Of a stretch of DNA of 60,287 bases, positions 49,279 to 58,970 are shown one piece after another; the first letter of the stretch is position 1; each line of letters starts with the position of its first letter. The notes under the pieces are model-generated. The model did no database searches, was not told the DNA's origin, and saw nothing but the letters and a program-made list of their open reading frames with translations. A program made the translations under genes and the position numbers. Source of the stretch: Pseudoxanthomonas beigongshangi (GTDB lineage Bacteria > Pseudomonadota > Gammaproteobacteria > Xanthomonadales > Xanthomonadaceae); the NCBI RefSeq assembly GCF_016820515.1, contig NZ_JADHDV010000023.1, positions 1 to 60,287 on the forward strand, written 5' to 3'.

Positions 49279-50886
49279 CTACCAGCTGAATCCCGCGCCG
49301 GCCGATACGCTCTTCTCGCCGCCACCGAACGCCGCGCCAATCGAAACGCTGGCGCGGTTTCCGACCACGCGCTGGTAGCCGATCGCCATTGCCTGTTCCC
49401 CGCCTTGCGAACCGACGCCCACGCCGACCCGGTTCCTGCCCGCGAGACCGGCGGTGTTCATGGCCATGCCGGCATAGGCTCCGCTCATCGCGGCCATCTT
49501 GTCGATCCGGCGATCCATCTGGTTGATGCGACGATCCACGTCGCCGCGGAAAGCCTCGAAATCGTCCGCCAGTCCGGTAAGTTCTGAGAAGCGGGCATCG
49601 GTATACGCATTCGCGGAGGCAAGCGTCGCCGCATCGCCGGCATCGGCGTGGTCGCGGGCGGCATCCAATGTCCGCGCGTCACCCGCATCGGCATGACTCC
49701 TCGCCGTGTTCAAGGTCTGCGCATCGCCCGCATCGGCGTGATTCCTCGCCGCGTTCAACGTCTGCACGTCACCCGCATCGGCGTGACTCCTCGCCGCGCT
49801 CAACGTCTGCGCATCGCCTGCTTCGGCATGGCTCATCGCCGCGCTCAACGTCTGCGCATCGCCCGCGTCGGCATGACTCATCGCCGCGCTCAACGTCTGT
49901 GCATCGCCCGCATCGGCATGGCTCATCGCCGCGCTCAACGTCTGCGCATCCCCCGCATCGGCATGGCTGTTGGCGGCCGTCAAGGCATTCTCAGTCACGG
50001 TGTCGGCGTAGGCCTGGGCATCGGCCAGGGACGCCGCGTTGCCCGCCGCCATGTCGCTGCGGACAGCGGCTTCCCGCGCGTCGGCATAGTTATTGGCCGA
50101 CGCCAGCGTCGCGGCATCGCCATTGTTCATCTGCGCAACATTGACCGCGTCGTTCGCGGCGGTGCCCGCCGCGACATGGGTCACGCGGCGCTGGGATGAT
50201 GCGGATCCCACCGAGACGACGTTCGCCTCGCCGCCATCGTTGCTGCCGGCGCCCAGTGCCACCGAATTGCCACCCGTGGCGCTGGCGCCATTCCCGAGTG
50301 CGGTGTTGCCATTCGTTCCCGCTGTCCCGGTTGCCCCAGGGAAGCCGCAGCACATGTCAGCGCCATTCCCTCCCGATCCGGCCACGCTGTTGTTGCCCAG
50401 CGCGATGTTGTCATTGCCGCCGCTCCCCCCCATGCCCCCTGTGCCCCCCGCGACACCCTCGCCGCCGCCGCCGCCCAACCCGGCCTGGCTGTTCTGGCCG
50501 ATCGCGATGTTGCGTGATCCCCCGGTTCCACCCACGCCACCGTTGCCGCCCGCCGTGCCGTTGGCGCCCGTGCCGCCGTTGCCCGACTGGGCGCCGTTGC
50601 CGATGGCCGTGTTGCCGGTGCCACCGGCACCACCGGCCGAGCTGGTCCAGCCAGGCTCATTAGGACCGGGCTGGCCAGCATTGCTCGCGGAACTCCCCGT
50701 GCCGCATGCGATGTCCTGGCTGCCTGGATTCTGGGTGCAGGGTTCGGTTCCGGTTCCGCCGGTCGCTTGTGCGAACGCTGTGGGCATCGGCAGCACCAGC
50801 GCCGCAGCCAGAAGTACGCCGCAGACCCCGGGTACGAGAACGGAAACCGTCGGGAATCGGCGGCGGACAGAGTGGACGGAATCCAT
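49279..50886 (-). CDS. YadA-like trimeric autotransporter adhesin with Gly-rich head inserts
   Basis: The 535-residue adhesin has a signal peptide ([17 protein letters not shown]40), a head in which short YadA repeats ([44 protein letters not shown]) alternate with long glycine-rich runs (residues about 85-195), a neck ([19 protein letters not shown]), a coiled-coil stalk with eight 15-residue repeats (307-426), a [15 protein letters not shown] segment and a YadA anchor ending AGFSW. The ATG at 50886 gives a normal signal. A pair of adjacent cysteines (MCCGFPG) lies in the last insert. It is codirectional with the ECF sigma and kinase genes, 289 bp upstream of the sigma factor. Confidence 0.9.
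   Translation of the reverse strand: MDSVHSVRRRFPTVSVLVPGVCGVLLAAALVLPMPTAFAQATGGTGTEPCTQNPGSQDIACGTGSSASNAGQPGPNEPGWTSSAGGAGGTGNTAIGNGAQSGNGGTGANGTAGGNGGVGGTGGSRNIAIGQNSQAGLGGGGGEGVAGGTGGMGGSGGNDNIALGNNSVAGSGGNGADMCCGFPGATGTAGTNGNTALGNGASATGGNSVALGAGSNDGGEANVVSVGSASSQRRVTHVAAGTAANDAVNVAQMNNGDAATLASANNYADAREAAVRSDMAAGNAASLADAQAYADTVTENALTAANSHADAGDAQTLSAAMSHADAGDAQTLSAAMSHADAGDAQTLSAAMSHAEAGDAQTLSAARSHADAGDVQTLNAARNHADAGDAQTLNTARSHADAGDARTLDAARDHADAGDAATLASANAYTDARFSELTGLADDFEAFRGDVDRRINQMDRRIDKMAAMSGAYAGMAMNTAGLAGRNRVGVGVGSQGGEQAMAIGYQRVVGNRASVSIGAAFGGGEKSVSAGAGFSW
49609..49968 (-). repeat. Eight tandem 45-bp repeats encoding the adhesin stalk
   Basis: Eight units of 15 residues follow one another (consensus [15 protein letters not shown]), the last three more divergent. 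A 15-residue period matches the right-handed coiled-coil stalk of YadA. The near-identical central units are prone to copy-number change by recombination or slippage. Confidence 0.85.
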
Positions 50887-50918
50887 GGGGGCGCTCCAGC
50901 GTGACGGACGGTTTCCCC

Positions 50919-50937
50919 GGAAGACGTCTCGTCTTCC
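50919..50937 (-). promoter_or_regulatory. Hairpin in the leader of adhesin 2
   Basis: An 8-bp perfect stem (ggaagacg and cgtcttcc) with loop tct lies 33 bp upstream of the adhesin start codon. It could be a post-transcriptional control element or an operator. No partner is known. Confidence 0.4.
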
Positions 50938-51023
50938 CGGGCGCGCAAGAGCGTGCCCTCCGTCGTCCGCATCGGACATCCCCGGAATCAGGTAGTCCTC
51001 CTGTCGACGCGCGCGGGCCTGGC

Positions 51024-52850
51024 TCAGGCCAGCAGTGGAAACTCCAGCCGCAGCCGGGTTCCCCCGGTGTTCGATTCGATGCGGAGCTGCCCGCCGAGGC
51101 GCTGGGCGCGCGCCCGCATGCTGCCCAGCCCGGCACCGGGGACCAACCCATCGCCCTCGCCCGCCAAGCCCTGTCCGTCGTCCTCGATATGCAACTGCAA
51201 CCGGTCATCCGCCCTCGCCAGGCGGACATTCACCTGGCGGGCCCGGCTGTGCTTGAACACGTTGGTCAGCGCTTCCTGCAACAGCCGCATCAGGTCCAGG
51301 CTGCGCGCGGGACCGAGTTCGATGCCGTCCAGTCCTTCCAGTTGCCACCGGCTGTCGATATCGGCGGTTTCCAGCAATCGGCCCAACCGGTGCCGCAGCG
51401 GCGCCAGTTGTGCCGCCAGCGCCGCCTGCTCCCGCGCGGTGCTGTCGATCACCAGCCGCAGATCGTCACGCATCTCCTTCAGCGTGCCCACGATCTGCGC
51501 CTTGGTCGTGTCTTCCGGTGCGTTCTCCAGTTGGGCGATGGCGCCCACCAGGGTGCCGCCGAAACCGTCGTGCAGATCGCGCACCAGTTGCAGGCGCTCT
51601 CCCGCCCGGCCATGCGCCAGCTCCAGCGCGTGCTGCTGCGACAGCGTGTCCGACAGGCGCGACGTCGCCGCCGCCACTTCCTGTTGCAGCTCCTCGTTGA
51701 ATCCTTCGATGCGCCGCATCGCGGCGACGAAGCGGTGGGACAGGACGAAACCGATGCCGATCAGCGTCAACACCGAGGTGAGGCTCAGCAGATAGGTGTC
51801 GCTGTGCACCCAGCCGAAGAACAGGGCGAAGTCATAGAAGGACACCAGCACCGGCAACAGCAGGCAAGCGGCCAGCACCAGGAAATCGATCCGCCGCCGC
51901 CGCCACGCCTGCGCCAGGAAGTAGCCGATGCCGAGGTAGAAGAACAGGCCTCCCAGCACGATCCACGGCGTGCGCGCCGGTCCCATCCAGCCCGGCGCCA
52001 GCAGGGCGGTTGCGACCGCGGCCACGCTCGCCAGCGCCATCATCGTCTCGATGCGCGGAAACCGCCGCTCCGCGTAGCGGAACAGGAACATCGTGTAGCT
52101 CGCGCCGGTCACCAGGTACATCGCCGCCACGAACGCCTGCCAGCCGTCGGTCGTGGTGAACGGCCAGGGACTGGAAACGATGTAGTTCGCGCAGTACAGC
52201 GATCCCGCCAGCTCCGACAGGGCGAACCAGCCGTAGACCGAATCCTGGCGGCGGAACAGCCACAACATCAGGAACAGGCCGCCCATCACCACGCTCATGG
52301 CGACGTTGATCAACTTGATGTCGTGGCGCGCGAAACGTTCCTGTCGATACAACGCTTGCACGGCAGCGGGTTCGCCCACTGTCACGGTACCGAATCCGGG
52401 CTGGTAGGCCGAAAGGCCCGAAACCCGCACCATCAGGGTGTTCTCGCCCTGGCGCAGCAGCGTCGACGGAATCAGTTGGTAATACGGCGCCACCCAGGCG
52501 CGCGACAGCGGCTCGACCAGACTCGGGTCGCGCGCCACCAGATTGCCGTTGACGTAGATCGCGCCGGACAGGCAGATGTAGTTCACCAGCAGGCCGATGG
52601 GCTGGCGGGTATCCGCCTGTTGCCATCGCAACCGATACCAGACGACGCCATCATGATCCGGCCAGCGCGTGTTCCAGAAGTCGACCAACTGCACGGGCTC
52701 CCAGCCACGGTCCGGCGGTGCGGATTCATTCCAACCAGCCCGCACCGCCTCGGCGCGATCAATGGTCACCGTCCGGGCCGGCTGCGCCCCTGCCAATCCA
52801 GGCCATAGCAGGCACAACAGGAGTATCCAGACACGCACGCGCAAGCTCAC
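51024..52850 (-). CDS. Sensor histidine kinase with 7TM-type input domain
   Basis: A GTG start overlaps the response regulator stop (GTGA), giving 608 residues. A signal sequence ([16 protein letters not shown]) is followed by a beta-rich extracytoplasmic domain (about 60-160; [32 protein letters not shown]) that resembles carbohydrate-binding jelly rolls, seven helices (about 180-375), and a NarL-family HisKA_3 dimerisation region with phospho-acceptor His427 in [10 protein letters not shown], then an HATPase domain ([18 protein letters not shown]). This is the 7TMR-DISM layout. The partner is the following response regulator. Confidence 0.9.
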   Translation of the reverse strand: MSLRVRVWILLLCLLWPGLAGAQPARTVTIDRAEAVRAGWNESAPPDRGWEPVQLVDFWNTRWPDHDGVVWYRLRWQQADTRQPIGLLVNYICLSGAIYVNGNLVARDPSLVEPLSRAWVAPYYQLIPSTLLRQGENTLMVRVSGLSAYQPGFGTVTVGEPAAVQALYRQERFARHDIKLINVAMSVVMGGLFLMLWLFRRQDSVYGWFALSELAGSLYCANYIVSSPWPFTTTDGWQAFVAAMYLVTGASYTMFLFRYAERRFPRIETMMALASVAAVATALLAPGWMGPARTPWIVLGGLFFYLGIGYFLAQAWRRRRIDFLVLAACLLLPVLVSFYDFALFFGWVHSDTYLLSLTSVLTLIGIGFVLSHRFVAAMRRIEGFNEELQQEVAAATSRLSDTLSQQHALELAHGRAGERLQLVRDLHDGFGGTLVGAIAQLENAPEDTTKAQIVGTLKEMRDDLRLVIDSTAREQAALAAQLAPLRHRLGRLLETADIDSRWQLEGLDGIELGPARSLDLMRLLQEALTNVFKHSRARQVNVRLARADDRLQLHIEDDGQGLAGEGDGLVPGAGLGSMRARAQRLGGQLRIESNTGGTRLRLEFPLLA

Positions 52851-53554
52851 GGCAGCAGTCCCATGGCCCGGGCTTCGAACACCGCCGCCGTGCGCGAACC
52901 CACCGCCAGCTTGCGGTAGATGTTCTTGGTGTGGCATTCGATGGTGAGCCGTGACAACGACAACAGATCCGCCATCTCGCGATTGCTGAACCCCTGTGCC
53001 ACCAGTCCGAGGATTTCGCGCTCGCGGTCGGAGAGGGAGGCCTCCTGTCGCGCTTCTCGTGTGGTCGAGGCGGCGGGCGCCGCCATGGCCGCCGGCAGCA
53101 GCGCCAGGATGCGGCGGGCGATCATCGGATCGATGGGCGCACCGCCTTCACGCAGGCTTTTCAGGGACATCAGGATCTCGGCGTCATCGCGCTCCTTCAG
53201 CAGATACCCGACCGCACCCGCCCGCACGCCCGCGAGGATGATTTCCTCCTCCGCCCAGGCGGACACGATGACCGCCTGCGTGCCCGGTGCGTGTTGCTGC
53301 ATCCAGGCGATGAGGTCGATGCCGCTGCCATCCGGCAACTGCACGTCCACCAGCGCCAGCGCGAAGGGGTGTTCCCGCAGGCTCGACCGCGCGGACGCCA
53401 GGCAATCGACGTCCACGATCCGCGCGTCCGGTTCGGCGATCCCGGCCACCAGCCGTGAAATCCGGCGGCGAACGACAGGATCGTCCTCGATGACCAACAC
53501 TGCATCCAGTGTGATCGGCTGTGGCTGCATCATTCCCCCTGCACCGTCGCACAT
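52847..53554 (-). CDS. NarL/FixJ-family response regulator
   Basis: The 235-residue protein has a receiver domain with E23-D24-D25 and phospho-acceptor Asp70 (ALALVDVQLPDGSG) and a LuxR-type C-terminal helix-turn-helix (LSDREREILGLVAQGFSNRE, LSLSRLTIECHTKNIYRKL). The ATG at 53554 (MCDGAGGMMQPQ) is preceded by a ggag ribosome binding site seven bases upstream; two further ATGs at residues 8-9 are weaker. It is the first gene of the RR-HK unit and lies upstream of adhesin 2 and the ECF-kinase genes on the same strand. Confidence 0.92.
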   Translation of the reverse strand: MCDGAGGMMQPQPITLDAVLVIEDDPVVRRRISRLVAGIAEPDARIVDVDCLASARSSLREHPFALALVDVQLPDGSGIDLIAWMQQHAPGTQAVIVSAWAEEEIILAGVRAGAVGYLLKERDDAEILMSLKSLREGGAPIDPMIARRILALLPAAMAAPAASTTREARQEASLSDREREILGLVAQGFSNREMADLLSLSRLTIECHTKNIYRKLAVGSRTAAVFEARAMGLLP

Positions 53555-53749
53555 TTGTCGGCTCCGGCGGCCAAGTCTAACTTGGACCGGGATGACCCGC
53601 GCATGCACGGGTGCGTGCTTCCGTCTTGCGTATGCCCGCGTCCATGCCAGAATTCCCTGCATGGATACCGTCGCTCTCCTCCCGTCGACGTTGCCGTCGG
53701 CGCCTGTCCGGCATCATTCCTGGGCCGCGCACGCCCGCGGAGGGCTTCG

Positions 53750-55018
53750 ATGAGCGCTTCCCGTCCCCACGTCGTCATCATCGGCGGGGGTTTCGCCGGC
53801 TTGTGGGCGGCCAGGGCGCTGGCCAAGGCGCCGGTGCGGATCACCCTGATCGATCGCCGCAACCATCACCTTTTCCAGCCGCTGCTCTACCAGGTGGCGA
53901 CCGCCGGCCTGTCCGCACCCGACATCGCCGCGCCGTTGCGCCACATCCTGCGCCGCCAGGCCAACGTGGAAGTGCGACTGGCCGAGGTCACCCTGGTGGA
54001 CCCGCAGTCACGCCGGCTGCAACTGGGTGATGCCGGCTCCCTGGGCTATGACTACCTGCTGCTGGCCACCGGCGCCACCCATGCCTACTTCGGCCACGAC
54101 GAGTGGGCCAAGCACGCTCCCGGCCTGAAGACGCTGGACGATGCGCTATACCTGCGGCGCCACCTGCTGGTGGCATTCGAACGGGCCGAGGCCGAGCCGG
54201 ATCCGGCACGCCGCGCCGCCTGGCTGAACTTCGCGATCGTCGGCGGCGGTCCCACAGGCGTGGAACTGGCCGGCACGCTGGCGGAGATCGCGCGGCATAC
54301 GCTGAAGAACGAATTCCGCAACATCGACCCGGGTGAGGCACGCGTGCGCCTGATCGAAGCCGGTCCGCGTGTCCTGGCCTCCTTCCCCGAAGATCTGTCC
54401 GCGCGCGCGCGTCGCCAGTTGGAAAAGCTGGGGGTGGAAGTCAGCACCGGCGTTCCGGTCACCGCCATCAGCGAGGCGGGTTACCAGCTCGGCGATACCT
54501 TCGTGCCCGCCAGGACAGTGGTCTGGGCGGCGGGTGTCGCGGCTTCCCCACTCGCGCAATCCCTGCATGTCCCGCTGGATCGTGCCGGGCGCGTGATCGT
54601 GCAGCCCGATCTCAGTGTTCCCGGGTATCCCGACATCTTCGTCGGTGGTGATCTGGCCGCGGTGCAGAGCCAGGGTCGGCCCGTCCCCGGCGTCGCGCCC
54701 GCCGCCAAGCAGATGGGGCGCCACATCGCGGCGATGATCCGCGCACGAATGGCCGGCAAGCCCACCAGCGCTTTCCGCTACCGGGACTTCGGCAACCTCG
54801 CCACCATCGGCCGCATGGCGGCGGTGGTCCATTTCGGCCGACTCAAGCTGTCCGGCCTGCTGGCCTGGTGGTTCTGGCTGGCCGCCCACGTATTCTTCCT
54901 GATCGGATTCCGCAATCGGCTGGTCGTGCTGCTGAACTGGGCCTGGGCCTACTGGAGCTACCAGCGCGGCGCACGCATCATCTTCGGCGCGCCGGACAAG
55001 ACATCTTCGGATCAGTGA
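53750..55018 (+). CDS. ndh: Type II NADH dehydrogenase
   Basis: The 422-residue monotopic flavoenzyme oxidises NADH and reduces quinone without pumping protons. It begins with the FAD-binding IIGGGFAGLWAARALA, has the active site LLYQVATAGLSAPDIA, the NAD-binding VGGGPTGVELAGTLAE and the second FAD contact DIFVGGDLA. The C-terminal hydrophobic part (LLAWWFWLAAHVFFLIGF) anchors it to the membrane. The start at 53750 lies directly before the first Rossmann strand. It overlaps the convergent DUF1203 gene by seven bases. Confidence 0.93.
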   Translation: MSASRPHVVIIGGGFAGLWAARALAKAPVRITLIDRRNHHLFQPLLYQVATAGLSAPDIAAPLRHILRRQANVEVRLAEVTLVDPQSRRLQLGDAGSLGYDYLLLATGATHAYFGHDEWAKHAPGLKTLDDALYLRRHLLVAFERAEAEPDPARRAAWLNFAIVGGGPTGVELAGTLAEIARHTLKNEFRNIDPGEARVRLIEAGPRVLASFPEDLSARARRQLEKLGVEVSTGVPVTAISEAGYQLGDTFVPARTVVWAAGVAASPLAQSLHVPLDRAGRVIVQPDLSVPGYPDIFVGGDLAAVQSQGRPVPGVAPAAKQMGRHIAAMIRARMAGKPTSAFRYRDFGNLATIGRMAAVVHFGRLKLSGLLAWWFWLAAHVFFLIGFRNRLVVLLNWAWAYWSYQRGARIIFGAPDKTSSDQ

Positions 55019-55479
55019 CGATCCGCGCGCGCCGCGAAACAGCCGGGACGCGCGTTGTGCACGTGCAGGTACGCCACGTCTTCGCGCTGGAAGAAGGACG
55101 CGATCAGCGGTTCCAGCTGCGTACCTTCCACGACTTCGGCCGCCTGCATCCAGCCATCCGCATCGTAGGCGCGGACCGATAGCAGGCGGCGCAGGAACGC
55201 CTCGGGAATCCGATCCTCGAATACCGCCGCCCGGGTCGCTTGCTGGCGTACGAATATCGGACCGCTCGCCCGGTACGGGCCGGCCGCCCCATGGTGCTGG
55301 AACGGCAGCAGCAGGAGAGTCTCGCCGCTCCGCGCATCGTCCAGCGAAACCCGGCAGGGAAAACCCCGATCCTTGTCGGCGACCACGCGCCGTATCGACT
55401 GCGCGGCCAGCGCCGCATCGTCCAGTGCCCACAGATGGGTGAACAGGTCGGGAGAGAGTCCGGTGATTCGGTAGGCCAT
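55012..55479 (-). CDS. DUF1203 family protein
   Basis: The 155-residue soluble protein begins MAYRITGLSPDLFTHLWALD and contains DKDRGFPCRVSLDDARSGET and the GPIFVRQQ segment characteristic of the DUF1203 family (function unknown). The ATG at 55479 is preceded by a short purine-rich run. It is convergent with ndh and codirectional with rpoH, which lies 176 bp upstream of it on the minus strand. Confidence 0.85.
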   Translation of the reverse strand: MAYRITGLSPDLFTHLWALDDAALAAQSIRRVVADKDRGFPCRVSLDDARSGETLLLLPFQHHGAAGPYRASGPIFVRQQATRAAVFEDRIPEAFLRRLLSVRAYDADGWMQAAEVVEGTQLEPLIASFFQREDVAYLHVHNARPGCFAARADRH

Positions 55480-55601
55480 GACGGAAGGTCCAGGGGGCGG
55501 AGGTGCAGCATCCTCCCGGCAACGTCGCGTCACCATCCGGTTCTTGCGCGGAATACCGCGTCCTTCACTCATCAATGGAGCACGCAGCGTGGACAAACAA
55601 A

Positions 55602-55634
55602 ACAAGACGGCCCCGTTTCCGGGGCCGTTGCTTG
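55602..55634 (-). terminator. Terminator of rpoH
   Basis: A perfect GC stem (acggccccg at 55607-55615, cggggccgt at 55620-55628) is followed on the minus strand by a T-rich tail (cttgttttgtttg). It lies 28 bp past the rpoH stop. Confidence 0.85.
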
Positions 55635-55655
55635 TTTCGTCGAAGCGCGCCGAAG

Positions 55656-56543
<888 letters not shown>

Positions 56544-56544
56544 C

Positions 56545-58347
56545 TTAGCAGTCGGGTTGTTCGACTGCTAACCGGTAAAAGAGTTCCCCATCATTCCGGC
56601 AGTGGAACGATGGGCGGAAATCATTCAGCTTCCGTAAGGGAAACGGAACCATGAGCGGGCTTCCGGCCACCTGCGATTGCTTGGTCATTTTTCCTCTCAT
56701 ATCAATAGGTTGCAACATTCCCCGGGCGTCGCCGAACCAAGGCGGACGACTTGCCAGCGTGCCTGGCAGCGATGATGCCGGCAGCGGCCGGGCAAACAGG
56801 TACCCCTGCAGGAAGGCCACGCCGTGGCGGGCCAGGGCATCCGCCTGGGCGGGGATTTCCACCCCTTCCGCCACCACGTCCAGGTCCAGGCGTTCGGCCA
56901 GATCCAGGATGGTCCGCAGTATCGGCGTGATGCCGTCCGGATCCGGCAATCGGGTAACAAAGCCCCGGTCGATTTTCAGCCTGTCGGCATGGAGCTCCTG
57001 CAGGTGACTGAGATTGGAATGGCCGACGCCGAAGTCATCCAGCGCGATGCGCACGCCCAGTCGCCTGACTTCGTCGAGGACGGCCAGCACATCGGCGTCC
57101 GGAACGACACCCTCACGCTCGGTCAGTTCCAGGACCAGCGCGATCCGCCCGGGTGGAAACGCGGCAAGGAAGCGCCGGCAGTGTTCGGGCAGCCAACGCG
57201 CGGACAGATGCGCGGGGGTGATGTTGAAAGCGACATGGAATCCTGCCGGCAGCAGCGACAACATGCCGGCCAGTTCCCGGGCCGCACGAGACATCAGTCC
57301 CGCGGTCATCGGCAGGAGGAAATCGGAATGCTCCAGCTGCGGCATGAAGCGGTCCGGAGCCAGCAGGCCGCGCCCGGGATGCTCCCAGCGTGCCAGCACT
57401 TCCACACCCGCCCAGTTCCGATCCGCGCAGCGCACGATCGGTTGATAGAAAGGAACGAACTCGCCATCCCGGACCGCTCGCTGGAATTCCCGCTTCAAGG
57501 CCCGGCGGCGAATCGTCCAGCGATGGAACAGATAGCCCATTGGCATTCCGGCCAGCGCCATCAGCAGCCACGCTGCGGAGGATGGGCCCCGGGAATGCTT
57601 CGCCTGCTCGTCGCCGGCATCCGCGGCGATCGCCACCGGATGGCGTGACGACGTGACCAGACGGGATTCCGCATCGGCATCCGGCGACAGCACGCGAATC
57701 CCGCCAGCGCGCTCCAGCCGCTTCGCTGCTACCACCCAGGCCGATTCGCGGCCTTCCTGCAATGATTGGCGGACGTGCAACGCATCCAGTACCGCGACCG
57801 CTTCATGAGGTCCTCGCGAGAGGCGATACAGCAGCAAGGGGCGATCCGGCGCGACCTCGTTCCCGGCGACCAGCGTCACGGCATCATCGGAAAGCCCCAT
57901 CGCTTCGGTCGGCACGGCGATTTCGCCATACAGCGTGCTGCAATAGGCCATTCCATCGCGGGCCAGGACCAGCGATCGCGCCTGTGGCAAGGTCGCCGCT
58001 TTCAGCCGCAGCGCATCCACTACCTCCACGCAGTCGCCGGCGGCAAGCGGCAGGCTCGCATCCACGGTGGAATGAACTTGGTCCAGCATCGCCTCGAGCT
58101 TCGACATCGCGATGCGCCCGTGGTCGGCCTCCTGCTGCCCGGCCATCATCCACTGGATGTGGTGCCAGCCCAGGCCCAGCAAAAACGGAATTGAGACGAT
58201 CAGCGCAACCGCACCCGCATGCAGGACACGGCGTGACAGTCTTGCGCAACAACGCTTCCGCACCGCCATCGCCGCCCCACGACCGCCCGCCGCCCGCCCG
58301 GTCCGGGCGGGCGCCACGGTATCGGCGGCGGGATGTGCAATATGCAT
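56545..58347 (-). CDS. CSS-domain EAL phosphodiesterase (c-di-GMP)
   Basis: The 600-residue inner-membrane protein has a helix at about 44-61, a periplasmic CSS-type sensor domain with cysteines C106 and C136 (AYCSTLYGE), a second helix (about 258-275) and an EAL domain. The catalytic set is present: EVLAR at 316-320, NIT, ELTERE, DDFGVGHSN, LKID and AEGVE. It should hydrolyse c-di-GMP and be redox-sensitive in the periplasm through the cysteines, as in E. coli PdeC. The start at 58347 could instead be ATG 58269 (26 residues shorter), which has a better gggg site. It abuts rpoH. Confidence 0.92.
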   Translation of the reverse strand: MHIAHPAADTVAPARTGRAAGGRGAAMAVRKRCCARLSRRVLHAGAVALIVSIPFLLGLGWHHIQWMMAGQQEADHGRIAMSKLEAMLDQVHSTVDASLPLAAGDCVEVVDALRLKAATLPQARSLVLARDGMAYCSTLYGEIAVPTEAMGLSDDAVTLVAGNEVAPDRPLLLYRLSRGPHEAVAVLDALHVRQSLQEGRESAWVVAAKRLERAGGIRVLSPDADAESRLVTSSRHPVAIAADAGDEQAKHSRGPSSAAWLLMALAGMPMGYLFHRWTIRRRALKREFQRAVRDGEFVPFYQPIVRCADRNWAGVEVLARWEHPGRGLLAPDRFMPQLEHSDFLLPMTAGLMSRAARELAGMLSLLPAGFHVAFNITPAHLSARWLPEHCRRFLAAFPPGRIALVLELTEREGVVPDADVLAVLDEVRRLGVRIALDDFGVGHSNLSHLQELHADRLKIDRGFVTRLPDPDGITPILRTILDLAERLDLDVVAEGVEIPAQADALARHGVAFLQGYLFARPLPASSLPGTLASRPPWFGDARGMLQPIDMRGKMTKQSQVAGSPLMVPFPLRKLNDFRPSFHCRNDGELFYRLAVEQPDC

Positions 58348-58890
58348 GGGGCTGTCGGAGAGATTTCGCAGCGGGCACGGTAGCCGCGCATGAGGCAGGC
58401 TCAGGTCGTGGTTCCCGTGGCCAGGAAAGAGAGCGTCCAGGAAATGGCTGCCGAAGTTTCGACCGCGACTTCCGTGTCGCGGACTACACTTTCACCCAAT
58501 GTGACTCACCGCAGGAATCGGACATTTCCGAAAAGGCAGTCGGAGGTGATGCTTCGCGTTCAATGACGAGTCATCGCGCTTGAATCGGCATCCCCGCCGG
58601 TTCTACTGAGAATGGCCCCGATAGCGCGGAGCTGCCTGCCCACCATGCCGTTTGACGGATAGACGATCCATTGGCGCTCATTGCTCCGCCAAGCCGATGG
58701 AATTCGCACGACCTGCACTCGCCTGTCGTGCCGCGGATACTGAGGCATTGAAGAATGTGCGGATGGCACGGACGCCGCGTGACGACACGTTGGAAAAGCA
58801 CGACGCCGCGCCCGCGGCGGCATCTCGTCGCGCTCGATGACCTGCCTCAAGGCGGGTCCGTGTTTGCTTAAACCGACCACCAACACTTCC
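58348..58890. other. Intergenic stretch without a recognisable gene
   Basis: Between the EAL gene start and the hairpin at 58891-58914, all frames are short or lack codon bias and family resemblance. Small inverted repeats occur, for example ccgcgac and gtcgcgg at 58463-58482. G+C is lower than in the neighbouring genes. It may contain promoters for the EAL gene, a decayed gene or a small RNA; none can be shown by eye. Confidence 0.5.
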
Positions 58891-58914
58891 GTGGGCGCGC
58901 TACTGCGCGCCCAC
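58891..58914 (-). terminator. Stem-loop downstream of the dipeptidase gene
   Basis: A 10-bp perfect stem (gtgggcgcgc and gcgcgcccac) with loop tact lies 57 bp beyond the dipeptidase stop. No T-run follows on either strand, so it may be a partial terminator or a 3'-end stabilising hairpin. Confidence 0.5.
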
Positions 58915-58970
58915 GTCCCTTGCGAAGCCTGTTCGCGTGGTTAGCTTTCGATGGAAGGGAGTTACTCGGG

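Noticed and set aside
49609..49968. CRISPR-like direct repeats
   Set aside because: The 45-bp units are contiguous, in frame and encode the coiled-coil stalk of an adhesin; there are no spacers and no cas genes.
58571..58801. Short minus-strand open frames in the intergenic region after the dipeptidase gene
   Set aside because: No codon bias, no ribosome binding site and no family resemblance.
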